Below, piece by piece: positions 13,676 through 26,097 of a stretch of 64,000 bases of DNA. The notes beneath the pieces were generated by a model that was not told the origin of the DNA, ran no database searches, and saw only the letters and a program-made list of their open reading frames with translations. The DNA lies in contig NC_133896.1 of assembly GCF_964199755.1 (NCBI RefSeq), positions 63,715,142-63,779,141 of the forward strand, given 5' to 3'. Source of the stretch: Larus michahellis (taxonomy: Eukaryota > Chordata > Aves > Charadriiformes > Laridae). Both the position numbers and the translations under genes were made by a program. Positions within the stretch are counted from its first letter, which is position 1; each line of letters opens with the position of its first letter.

Positions 13676-14803
13676 TGAAGATATTTTCTGTGACCATGTT
13701 TACTTTTTTTCTTTTCCACAACATTATTCTTTGAAAATCCAATTTCTTGTGCTTCTTTCCTCAAAAAATAGCGTTAGAAAGCTTACATAAAATCTTTTTT
13801 TAAATATGGAAAGGCAAGTGAAATGCACATGTATGTGCAGAAGTGTATGCATACAGATCTTAAGCAACAGCATGTGACCTTTACAAAAACTGCGGTCTAC
13901 AATAAGTGGCTGTAATGTGAGCTGTGAAGCTTGGCATAAATGCAGTTTTCACCAGGGCATAATACCTTTTGCCAGTTTGAAAAGTATTTATAATTCAAAA
14001 AAAGTTGGATCACTGGGAAAAATGAGGTGCTGATCGTGTTTTAATCCTGCAAGAGATACTAAATTAGTGATGACTGCAGAGAATTTAAGAATTCAGCAAA
14101 ACTCCTTGCAGACGATTGTAAGAACTTATTTATGTGGATTGACCTCCAGATGGAGACAAAGGCTGGTTTGTATCAAGAGATGCCATAAATTGGTTATGAA
14201 AGTCTTTGAAACAAACCCCAGCACGACAAGGTCAGTCCCCGCTCTGCCATGCCTCCCGCACCGCAGACTAGGCTCTTGTTCCTACTTGTGCTTTTGGTTA
14301 AATTTTGCATTATGCTCTAAAGTGATTTAAGGCCTCGAATTGGAATGAACTTGAGTTAATGTACAGTGCTAATAGGTTTTAAATGTTTAAGCCTCTCTAA
14401 GGCTCTTGATTGTTTAAAACCGTCAAACACATTACAAGGGTGTTGGGAAAGGCAGAAAAGGAGTTGATGAAGGTCTTTATGGACCTGTGATGAGATCCTG
14501 AACCTGGAGCAGCCATGCAGGCTTTGTGCCTCAGTACCCATCAGGCAGTAAAGTAACGAGGCTGAGCTCTGCATATTAATATAATAAGAGTTAGCCTGGT
14601 TTTAAAAATAGACTTTTCCCTCACTTTCAGGATTTGTCATTCCCTCTTTTCAAACAGCTCTCTCCTACACAGCTTGTGGTACCCCTCACAGATGGGGCTG
14701 CAGGTCATGTTCTTTGGTCCGGTTTTAGGCTATGTCTCTGGGGCCTAAAGAGTGGCCCTTCTTTTCTTATGTATTTCAAAACCTGGACACTGATGGATAC
14801 ATG

Positions 14804-14880
14804 TCCACATACATATATATATATATGGATATAGGTCCACCGGACATATACATATCCAGTCCATATACATGGATAGGACC
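14804..14880 (+). repeat. TA/CATA microsatellite with internal hairpin
   Basis: An ACATATATATAT run is followed by GGATATAGGTCC and, a few bases on, GGACATATACATATCC. The latter can fold back on the former. It is a degenerate simple-repeat tract. Confidence 0.6.
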
Positions 14881-16574
14881 GGAGGTGCTTCTTCATCCTG
14901 ACCAACTAAACGTTAGTAATCACCCTTTACAAATTAGTATCACTTTCCTTTTGGATGTTATCTAATTTCCTATTTTCACTCCAAAAATAGACATTGACAT
15001 ACATCCCCCTCACCATCTTTTGAGGCTTTAATATGATGTCAAGGTGGCCTGTTTAGCGTTTCCAAGCTAGCAAACAGTTGCTCAGCGGACTGCACAAGGC
15101 TCACCACACATTATGCTTAAAAGGCAGAGCTGGGGTAGCGTGTTAAGTCTTTACTTCTAGTACTTCTCTATGTTTAGTGGTGCACTGAGAACACATTTTA
15201 CATTTCTTTATTAATGCTGGCACCCATTTTGAAAACAAAATAGCAAACTCTCTGGAAATATGAAAGATCACCTAGTTTCACTGTACAGGCTTCTGTGCGT
15301 CACTGTGTACCTGCCACTGAAATGTTCTTTTAAAATTTTGTGTTGCAATACTCTTCAAGGGGAATCATAGTACCCATCTTTGCATCCCCTACAGCATAAG
15401 TTCAAAAGCAGAGTTATGTCCTTCTTCTCACAGAATATTATTTTCATGAGATGCTATTTTTTTGCAATACCTGAGGAATTTAGCTGATTCTTTAGGTCAA
15501 TACCATCAGACCTAGCTCTGAAAAGCCGGAACCTAGGAGTTAACACCTCCATAAGAGAATGGGGGTGGGGTGGGATATAGAAATATTTTTTTTTTCAAAT
15601 CAGTAACACAGCTGTACTGCAGTGTGTAGTCATTTAGAGGTCTTCTTTTTTTTTTTTCTTTTTTTTTTTCCTGGAAGGAAAGGCACAGTGAGAGAATTCA
15701 TTGTCAACTGCATAGCATTTGATCTCCATGGAAACATTATCAGCTGACTTCAAAGTCAACCTTCAAATAAGTTGGATTTTTTTTTTCCTGTGGCTCGTTT
15801 CTGATGCTCCTAGACGTGCATTTGCACACTGGGGGAGAAATACCAACACAACCAATTCCTGCAACCTTGTAGCTGGTCACAGAAGAGCACTGGCATTTAG
15901 GAGAAAGAGAGGAAAGGCTTCGTGATGAGGTGCAGAGATCTCATAGTCTGGAGGAGTCTGGAGGAAAAGACAGGGCAAGTACTGTATGTGTACCTATAAA
16001 CTCATTGTTTTTCAGTCTTCACTCAAATCAGTCTCCCTGAACCGAGCATACAGTAAATTAAGGAGTCAGCTCACTCGGGCTTTTCAGCAAAAAGAAATCT
16101 TCATATTCCTGTGTGTGTTCATTTTAAGTCAGCTATACTGGCTTGTAATTTCTCCCGCACCAGGATGGGATGTACTGACAGAAGCACCAGTACCTTCTAG
16201 AGTTACGAGAGAAGGTACGAGAAAACCTAGTATAGTCTATGAAGGGCATGCAATCTACTTTGCTTCTCAGGGATGTCAGTAGGTCTTTGGGAGGCTGACA
16301 GAAGGTGAATTAAAGTAGAAGCAAAGTAGGGGAGACAGATACAATAGAAATACAAAAGGCTTTCCCATGCACAGCCCTGGGAAACAAGTTATGTGTATTT
16401 TAAAATTCTGTGGTTGTTCCTTATCCCTTAATAATGTCACCAGGTCTTTGATCAGTTGCTGGCTTCTGAATTCCAATGGCAAGATGCATTAAGGCCAAAG
16501 GAAGACAATGAAAACAAAACTGGCATTTATTATTGGGTTTGGTTTTAGGAAAAAACAAAAAAGACGTTTGCTTT

Positions 16575-16676
16575 GTTGTTTGCATGCCTGGCATCAAAAA
16601 GGAAAGAACACTGTTGCACATGCAACAGAAGGAAGAGTAATACTGGCATGATTTGCTAGGCAGGAAGAATTCTTTA
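16575..16676 (+). repeat. Inverted repeat, left arm
   Basis: About 102 bases whose reverse complement recurs at 17201-17299. There are about 7 mismatches and one 3-nt gap (about 90% identity), with a spacer of 524 bases. The arm itself contains a short palindrome, TGTTGCA-CA-TGCAACA. Similarity fades outside the arms. I do not recognise either arm as a known repeat family. Confidence 0.85.
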
Positions 16677-17200
16677 CAGAGAGAAAGGGGAGTAAATTTC
16701 TGTGTGTGGCAGATCTTGTTGTTAAATGGAGAGACTGAAGCAAGGTTTAGATTCACCTTTTTGTCTCCTCAGGTTGTCAACTTAGAAAAACAACATTCCC
16801 CTTGGACAAATCACTGCTACGCTTGCTTGGTCTAAGATGCCTGGACAAAGTCCAACCAGCCACTGGAAATTCCACAGAAAAAGATCTGAACCTGGCAAAA
16901 ACTAGATGAGTGGGGCCTTCTTTGTTTCTGCCCAAGCTGGCTCTTTCAGGGGTTACAGAGATGAGTCGTGCTAATGTGCTTGTGTGGGCTGCAGAGGTAT
17001 TTCATCTGCAACAGGATAGGAGATTTCAGCATGTGACCCTTTAAGGGAGTAATGAAGGGGTCAGGGTAGTTTATTGCTTGCAAGCAACATGAATGATGTA
17101 GATTTCACAGGGGTGGGCTGCATCTAGTGGTCCTTGTTGGCAAGACAATTACATCTTATTTTGATTTCTGGCTATTATATCTCAATAACTTATATCTCAA

Positions 17201-17299
17201 TAAAGAATTCTTCCTGTCCAGCAAATCATGCCAGTATTACCCTTTCTTCTGTTAAATGTGCAACAGTCTTTCCTTTTTGATGCCAAGCATGCAAACAAC
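17201..17299 (-). repeat. Inverted repeat, right arm
   Basis: Reverse-complement partner of 16575-16676. Weaker similarity may continue outward to about 17340 (T-rich here, A-rich on the other side). In TMEM178B pre-mRNA the two arms could form a duplex of about 100 bp. Confidence 0.85.
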
Positions 17300-18544
17300 T
17301 TAGCACATACAGAAAGGATTTTTTTGTTCCTGGCAGGTCAGCTCAGGGAAAGAGTAATAGGGCCTGGAGCCTTTTGCAGCAAAGATCCTTAGTTCACATT
17401 ATTCAGTACAAACAACAGAAAGTTGGACAGCCAGAGTCCTTTGGTCACTTGAAAAAATGAACGGATAGGCTTCTCTCCAACACCTGAAGGGGGAAATATC
17501 CAAATCAGGTAGCCACCACCATCACCCAGGGCTCCCAATGTCTTCTTTAATAGTGCCTTCAGCAAAGAAAAGGATTAAAAAGGCATGCGAGTAACTCTAC
17601 CCTTTCAGCCCTGAAAGAATTCCCTCTAAGAATATTTTTAGTGGCACACACTAGGCAGCGTGGAAGAAGGCTGCACTGAAGTTGTTTGTGCTGTGTCTGT
17701 TCTCCAGTCTCACTTGTCTTGAAGAACATCTGTGTGAAGACTTTTCAGCAATTTAAGTTTTCCTACAAAAGAAAGATTACACAAACCCTCTGAGGCTCCT
17801 TCTGAAATTCCGTCTGAGAGAGGTTCAGTTTTTTGACTGGAAGAAAAAGTCCTTACTTGGAGAGAGGCAAAATGACCTGGTTGTTAAAAGACCAAATGCA
17901 ATATGGTGAATGGATTCCTCATGCTATGGGAGATGTCGTGTGCAAGGCAAACCTAACCTGGCCCTGTAAGTTTCTCTTCAGCTCTGTCAAGTGCTAGGCT
18001 GGGAAGCACCTGCCTGAGGTACAGTTTGATACTAAACTTCTGTGTCTTGTCATCTGGAAAATCTAAGATGTGATGGAGTCCCTCAAGTTTGCTCAGACCT
18101 CCAGTGCCCCTTTCCACTTAATCTTTTAGCCTCTGCCTGGGCCATCCTGGGAGGTCCCTACTGCAGGGGATGAAAGAAACCTGCCGGCAGCCTTTGCATG
18201 TTGCCAAGCAAGGTTCTTGCCAGCACAGCGATGGGATAATTTCACTAACCTTTGATTATGATGTTTCTTCATTTTGACATTAAGAGATCTTCTTCCTTTC
18301 TTTCCCTTCTGCTCCCAGTAAAATACCAAACCACATCGCACTACTACAACTGGCAAAATTTTTGCAGCTTCCTCTGTTGTGGCTGCAAGTTCACGAGCTG
18401 TTATGTTTGCTTAATGGCTGTAGTCAAGTCACTTTATTATTGCTAGGTTATTTTGGGGGGGTCATAGGAATCACCATTGCTAAAGTAATCAGGGGGCTGT
18501 TCAACTCGGGCTTTGATCAACTCCCCTATTTCTCCCTAGTCCAT

Positions 18545-19215
18545 TTTATCAAAACAAAGTGCCTTTAGCTAAGTCGTATTGCCTTTGCCTTCCGTGCCAA
18601 CTCCTATCATCAGAGAGTGCTTGCTCATAGCTGGTGCTCGCTGGCTGCTGTAGTGCACAGCATGGGGATCCACTCCTGGTGCAGTCCCATGCGCTGTGGG
18701 ATGTGGCAGCAGAAATGTCACCATGTGCAAATCTGCGGGGTGCTACAACGTGCAATATAGATTGACTGTCAATAGTACCAGCACGGCAAACTGGAGATCA
18801 GCCCTTGACTGCTGTAATATTGTTCCATATACTATATTGATTTATATGAGCCTAAGGATGGTACCCATTAAGTATTTGCAGTTGTGACAGAGGATACATG
18901 GTCCTCTGATGCCATAACATATTACGGCTTGTGCAGCGGCAATTCAATAGACAGGCACCGCTGCTGAAGGAACACGCAGCAGATGTCCAGCTCTGGTGGG
19001 GTATGGATGCCGTTGGTACATTTTGAGGTAGGAGGCCAAAGGCCAAATGCAAACCGCATTCTGACAGTGGCTATAATGCAATAGCATAGCACCGCTATAG
19101 ACCCCACAGTTTACGCCGGTTCTTAGTATAAAATAAAAATGTATTAAGTTCCAACCCAGGTGGGTTTATCGCCTCACAAGGACACCGCACTAAATCTCCA
19201 TCACCCAGTCAGACT
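18545..19215. other. CpG-rich block of unknown origin in an AT-rich intron
   Basis: I count about 18 CpG dinucleotides in roughly 660 bases, against about 3 in a comparable stretch at 16.5-17.2 kb. Overall GC is not high, so it does not look like a promoter island. No ORF, splice pattern or repeat family is recognised. The composition would fit DNA that has not yet lost its CpGs, such as a fairly recent insertion, possibly LTR-like. No terminal repeats or target duplication could be identified by eye. Confidence 0.45.
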
Positions 19216-22200
19216 TCTCTTTCCATCTCAGCTTTTTTTATAAGGGCAATTTTCCAGTAAACCCCTTCCTATTCTGCAACCTATTGGTGATGCTGCAAGC
19301 TGCTTCTGCTGGAACAGTACATAATTAAGCAATAATTTATATTCTATGCGTGTATGCACAGAGCAATAAAGTGTTCTCAAGAGCTGCGTGCTGCTGAGGC
19401 GTTTAATCCGTGCACAGAAGGAGTTTACTGCAAAGCTACTCCCTCCAAAAGGCTTTTGTCATCACTGCGTTGGGAGGGAATTCGGTTTATTCTTTAATAA
19501 TTTCATTTGATTGTAATATAATTTAAATAGCTAATGGTACACACTCCACTTTAGGATCAGACCTCATTTTATTTGTTTGTTTGATGTACCTTGAAAATAG
19601 TAAAAACTAGTAGGGCAAAGAGAAAGTAAAGATAATGTTGTTTCACTTGTGAGACTTTTTTCCCCATAACCCTATAATAAAGAAGTGACGATAATTAAAT
19701 AAACAGCACTCCTTCCGAAGACATTAGTGGCCACAAATTGCCATCAATCGCAGCTACTAGAAATACTTTAAAGGGCGGAGATTCACATTTATTTGAAAAC
19801 TGCTTGGTTTCAGAGGACATCTTAAAATCCATACCTTTGTGTTTCTCTTTATCTACTAGTGGTTATAAGTAATACTTGACATTTTTATCTCTGCAAAAAA
19901 AGCAGAAAGGAAGAAGAATCAGGTTTTTTTTGTTTGTTTACATCTGACAGCACGGTTAGTTTGTGAGTCATTTCTGCCTGTTGCGGGGGGAAGGGAGAGA
20001 ACAAGCATTGTTCCATCAGACGTGGAAGAAATGTTTTTGAAATAATGAGAAAAATGATTTGTAGAGAGGAGGGTCTCAGAGGTGGGCTTGGTGACCAGAT
20101 CATTGTAACTGCTGGCTTTCTGCATTTCCCTTGACTTCAAATTGGTGACGTCTCCTTGAGTCAGACACCTCACCCCTAATACTGGGGAGGAGGATGTTTA
20201 GATGAAGGTCCTGTAGCGAGGCCTGTTTACACACCAGCACCATGAAGGCTCGCCTTCGTTTGCAGCGTATCTAAGAAAGGCAGCAGTTCTTGTCTCACAA
20301 AACACCACAGACCCTGTGAAATCCCTCAAGCTCTATAGCTCCTGAAGCCAAGCCAGGTCTGTGGGCGAAGGACGTGGTTCAGAGGGGCACTAGCGTGAGG
20401 CAAAATTCAAACATATTTGGTACGGATGGTTTGAGCCTGCTTGTGTTTAAAGCGGTTCACTCACAAGCGGTTCTGCTCTCCCCTGGAGGTGAAGTTTGAA
20501 AACTGCGGACGGAGGCATTGCAGCCCCTTGCACAGCCAGAATAATTGGAAAGAAAAGGAACATTTACTGGGAAAAAAAAAATAATAAAAAAATTCCTAGC
20601 AGCAGAGGCCCACAGCTTTGCTTGATAAAATCATGCTTAAAATAGCTACACCAAAGGGCTCTGACTCATAATCCACACCGAATTAGGCTTTGACCGACAA
20701 TGATATTACCTTTCCCAGCCATCCCTTTCCTGACCACATCTGCCCCTTGCAGCAAGGATGGCAGGACCCCAATCTTGTACACATATATAGCGAATAAGTT
20801 CATCTTTGTCCTAAACAAACTTCCAGTCTAAATGGAAGAGACATTCAGTACAATGTTTAATATTCTTCTTCCATAAGATATAGGAAGGAAAAGCGCAAGA
20901 TAGCCATGAGGTATTTAATAGCTGAGGTGATCAAACCACTGTTGATCATCAGTCCGCTAGCAGGACAGGCACTGTAAAAACCAGCCCGAGAGGAAGGGCG
21001 GCTGTCTGATGAGGAGTCCAGGGTGGAGGTTTGACTACACGTCAAACAGCAGTTTCTGTGGTGCAGGCATGGCCTTACATGAAGTTTCATCTCCCACCTG
21101 ACTGAAGCATTTTGCAATGACACATGAATTTCCTTTGTCAAAACCACCGCTGTTGCCCTGTCTCATTCATTAGTGTTTCGCTCAGGATGATACCATGTAA
21201 ATCCCAGCACAAAGAACTTAGCACGTTCTGCTCTCCCCAGCTGCTGAAGGCGATGGTCTTTATCTCCCCTGTCCAGCTCGCATATCAGCACATGCCCGGT
21301 GAGCTCTTATTACCGTCTGTCATTCACATTCTGTGTGTCAGTGCCGCGGCAGAAGTGCCGAGCCTGGGACCACCAGCCTTCAGGTCTGGTCGTCTGCTTG
21401 GGCCAGAGTTATGGCAAGTGTTTTTCACAAAGAAAGAAAAGTCTGTGTTGGTGCGGCTGCCCAGGGATCCGGGGCTTTAGTGCACATGTAGGGCAAGAAC
21501 TGGCATCTCACTGATGGCAAGAACCTGCCAGGAAAATGAAACGGGGTTTAGTTTATTTTCTGGGGAGAGAAAGAATCTCAGGGTTGGGGATGCTCATGAC
21601 TTGCTGCAATCCTGGTGTCTCTGAAGCGCTGTGTCCATAGTGCAGGCAGTGTCATGGGCAGGAGTGACAGCCTCCCAGCTCCTGCCATCCCAGCTCTGTG
21701 TCTTACCCAGACTAGCAGAGGCTGCATTTCCAAGGGTATGCTCAGTCGCTGCATCCCTTCCACCCGTGACTCTTTCACTATGATGGCCCACAATCGTGCC
21801 ATTTGCAAGGATGATTCCTTGTGTTATGATTGCCAATTCATGAGGAAAAGCTACCGAACAGTCCTAAGGTAGTAACCATATTCAGTTTTCATCAGTAACC
21901 CTCCTGGTGAGAGGCCAGATTAACTACAAGTGGGAACTTCCTTGCTTGGCTGAATACAAACAACACACAGGACTCGTATAATGGCCATAAAGATTCCTCT
22001 AGGTGGGATAAAATGGCATTTTTTGTGTCTGTAATGAATAGCACTAGGGAGGCTGATAAACCTGTGCCGTACAAGACATCCTGCAGAAGCACTGGGGGGT
22101 AGCTGGCTGAGGACCGTGCTATGCATCCTCTAACGTTGTGCATGGCAATCGTTATTTATTGTCATGGGATTAGCACATTCTTCAGCGAAGGGGCAGGATG

Positions 22201-22319
22201 GGGACAGCCTTTTTTTAAAAAAGTCTCATGCTCATGATTTGCTTTATTCTCTACTGTTGTTACTTGTTCTTCCTCATTTTTTGTTTGTTATGGGGCAGAA
22301 TACCCCCAGCAAGGTGGAG

Positions 22320-22420
22320 AGCCGATATATTGGGCACTGTTCAAATACAAAGAGTAAGCAACGCTCGTTGCACTGAGGAGCTTGTAATCAAAATAGCCAA
22401 GACAAAGCGTGAAAGCACAG
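22320..22420 (+). mobile_element. SINE-like relic (MIR/CORE-type)
   Basis: GGGCACTGTTCAAATACAAAG, then a gap, then GAGGAGCTTGTAATCAAAATAG and AAGACAAAG match the typical GGCACTGTACAAACAC...AAAGAGCTTACAATCTAAATAGACAAGACA layout of old amniote SINEs. The copy is short and diverged. Family naming is approximate. Confidence 0.5.
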
Positions 22421-24720
22421 GGAGTATTTGAAATCCAAAGTTATTTCCTTCCCTTTTTTACTTAGCAAATGCACCTTCAGTCTGGCCGCACAGATTTTCC
22501 CACCCACCTCTCTTAACAATCTTATATTTTGAGAGCGCTGAAATTATCATGTTCTTGCTAGCAAAGAAAGGCCTTTCATGTCATTTTCTAACCACAGCCA
22601 TTTGAAATGAGCCACGGAGCTTGGTTCAGAGCTCAGTGGCTCGGATGGATCCCTTTCCCCCCGATCCTACAATGTCATGTTGACATGTCACGCAGGGAAC
22701 AACTGCATTCTTGCCAGACACCTTCAAGTTACTGGATAACCTAAGTGACGTGGTAAAATACAGAAGGCGGGTGTGGCTTCTAATCAAACAACCTGATTTT
22801 TGAGTAAGGGATTCTGGGAGGGAGACCTCCCCATTTATCCTGTTCTGTGTGTTGAAGCAGTGTAGGACATCTCTGAAGACAGCTCCAGGGCCTGGTGTGT
22901 CACAAGGCTTTTGTAAAAGTCCGGAACACTGATTGTAGACTAATTGGGTGCTGCTGTGAGGCAGGAAGGCAGTCTTTATTTAATTAGCCATAGTACCTAC
23001 CATAGCAGCTCGTGTACTAGTCCGGACAGTGCCTGTGGCTCTATCATAATACAAGTACTTATGAATAACCTGGGCCATCTGGGAGCTGTATATAGCATTA
23101 GAGGAGGCACCCAGATTTCCCATATTCCCTGACCTTTACAACAGAGAGTATCTACAAGTGGGACTCCAAAACACATTGGAGAAAAGGCAGTGCAAATAGA
23201 GAAGCCAGTGATCAGAAGAGACAACAGAGAGGGATATGACAGTGGTCTCTCAGCAGGTTTGTGACAGAGATTTGCCAACAGATTTTAGACCTGTATGATA
23301 TGCCTACTAATTAAAGGACCCGAGTATGGTGGGAAGTCCACACATTTTTGGTGGTATATTTCCTAGAAACGCCCTCAGTTTCTGAGCCTGATTCCAGGTG
23401 ACTTTGCCATGTAATCTTGCCTGTGTCTTCAGAGTGGGGAGCGTAAAATCCATTTCTTCAAAGCAATTGCAACTAAAATAGCAAAGCAACGGAGAAACAA
23501 CAGGAAAAGTGTCGCAGGAGAGAAGCAGGAGCAGGAAGGAGTAGAAGGATGCAAGGGCACCAGAAGAAAAGAACATGACACTAAACCCAGGCTGGCAATG
23601 ACTGCTTTGTGGGATTGTGCTGTTTTAGGGATGAGACCAGGAAGAACAGGAGATTCCTCGCCAGCAGCTGCTAGTGAAAAGATGCAGGACGTGCTGCACA
23701 GGTAGCACAGGTAGCACGCTACTGATTTGTGCATGAACAGCAGGATGACACACGGGACTGGCCACCCGTGTTACTATAGCACACGTCCTGCAATATGCCT
23801 TCTGTGCCCAGGGCTCTCCAGGCAATTCAGAGAGGCCCACACAGGGAGGAATTAGAGAGGAAAAATAAGCTACCATCTTTATGTTGACTTTAGTTGTTAT
23901 CTCTTGAGACAGGCGCATAGCGTCTGTAGCTATCCATTATTTGGTGTGTGGGTGGCAACTGTGACATTTCAGGAACTCAGAGTTTAGCTTTGATGAAGCT
24001 AGAGGCCAAAGATCAAAATTAGACTCATCCGGGTGGGCTAAGGTTCAGCCTCATCTGAAATGTTTGACTTTCCATAACACTTACCACCTGACAGAGTTAT
24101 GAAGCCTGTCCTCGCAGTGTTCTCATGAAGAAAGGAAATATTGCTGCAGAGATGGAAAACAAGAACAGGATATTTTGAAGATTTCCCCAACACTGCAGAG
24201 GGCATCTAGATTGGGACTGCAGTCATGCAGAGGGTAGAATCCGAATTTTGTGAGGGATTTTATGATTTTGACAGTGATATTTAAAAGGGGGGTGTATAAT
24301 GAAAGATTTTAGATTTTTATATAAGAGAAGTCTGGAAAAAAAAGCTCTCCAAGTAATTTCAAATGTATGTTTCAACACAGCCAGAACATATCAAGTATTT
24401 TCTAATACTTTCTTTTATAAGATCCATCACTGAAAATTTGAAATTAAACAAAAAAATTCAAGGGTTTTTCCCCCCTAAAATATTGAAACATAATGATTCA
24501 CTCCGTATTTGTCTAAAGCAAAATTCCAGAAAAATCAGTGGTTTTGTGAAGCATTCTGGTCCCCAAGGGAGTGCTCCTAATGAAAAAACTGTTCCTGTTA
24601 AAGTTTCTCCATAGAGCTCTGTTCAGTGTCAGATCAATATGCAAGGCTCTGCTGGCACTCAGTTCACTCCCTGTGGAGCCGCTAGACTAAGCCACTTTCT
24701 ATATGGACATCTTCCCTTAG

Positions 24721-25098
<378 letters not shown>

Positions 25099-25117
25099 AA
25101 CAAATAGCAAACAAATG

Positions 25118-25124
<7 letters not shown>

Positions 25125-25150
<26 letters not shown>

Positions 25151-25220
25151 GTCTATGTATATGTATATGTATACCTATACATGCATATATATGTATATAT
25201 AATTATATATATATATACTC
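25125..25220 (+). repeat. TA / TATG microsatellite in the 3'UTR
   Basis: About 95 bases made of (AC)n, (AT)n, (GTATAT)n-like and (TA)n blocks, starting 27 bases after the stop codon. The tract is self-complementary in places. Variation in length between individuals is likely. Confidence 0.9.
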
Positions 25221-25832
25221 AAATTAATGCCAGTGCCAAGGTAGAGCTGAGTCCGACACGGCACTCACATCTCCACTGGACTCTGTGTTGCTTCGTTCTT
25301 TCTCACAACGATGGGAAAGCTTTTCTCTCACATGGCTCTTCCATCCAACTCTTAACTTCAGCATCATACCTTAGAGGTCAAATGAACATACAGTTGCACC
25401 TACCTACTGCCGTTTGGGAAGGGGAACAAGGGGTCCATGGGGGGGATCTGGAATCAGAATCTGTACGAGACATGGAGGATGGGGTGGGGGGGACAAAAAG
25501 CCTGACCATTGCAGCCAGAAGGGAGAATGCAAACAGCAAGCAAAGGAACAATTCAAGCATTTGAGCCACCTCTACAACGTACCTCCTCAAGGCCATTATC
25601 AGAAACCCACACACTTTCTTTTTCTTTCTTAAAACAAAATGACAGAAGCCTGCACTGTCATTGGTTTGGGGGTTTTTTTTTGGTTTTTTTTTTTTTTTTG
25701 CTTAAAACACAGAAAACAAAGTGGACGGAACGTGTGGGGAAAAGCAGAAAAGCATTTTCTCTTTGCCTGCCAAACTTTAGAAAGAAGCAAACAAGTGAAA
25801 ATAATAATACTAGTAACAAAAGGATCTAACAA

Positions 25833-25838
25833 AATAAA
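25833..25838 (+). promoter_or_regulatory. TMEM178B: Possible proximal poly(A) signal
   Basis: AATAAA lies in an A-rich context, with no clear GT-rich downstream element. It may be chance. Confidence 0.3.
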
Positions 25839-26074
25839 AACAGAAAACAACAAAAAAAAACTCCATGAGGACATCTCAGCGGACTTTCCAACAATGCAGT
25901 TTTAATCTTCCAGCTGCCTTACATCCAGGCTTACAACTGAGGCTGAACTGCTAACGTAAATGCAGCAGAAGGCCTTTTGAAAATGCTGTGATACATGTGT
26001 GTATAACTTTTTCTTCCCTCTTTTTTTTTTTTTAAAGAAAAAGAAAAATTTAAAACATTGCAATGTGATTGTCC

Positions 26075-26080
26075 AATAAA
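26075..26080 (+). promoter_or_regulatory. TMEM178B: Probable TMEM178B poly(A) signal
   Basis: A canonical AATAAA is followed 10-20 bases later by TGTGTTTGTG, a typical GU-rich downstream element. Cleavage would fall at about 26090-26100. Confidence 0.6.
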
Positions 26081-26097
26081 CCATCCATGCTGTGTTT

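Larger units (their letters stand above)
25099..26097 (+). other. TMEM178B: TMEM178B 3'UTR (proposed)
   Basis: This is the non-coding sequence after the TAA. It holds a long TA/TG microsatellite, a T-rich run at about 25669-25699 and A-rich tracts. The end is set by the AATAAA at 26075, followed by a GT-rich stretch (TGTGTTTGTG at about 26090-26099). A weaker AATAAA at 25833 could give a shorter form, and a longer 3'UTR cannot be excluded. Confidence 0.6.
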
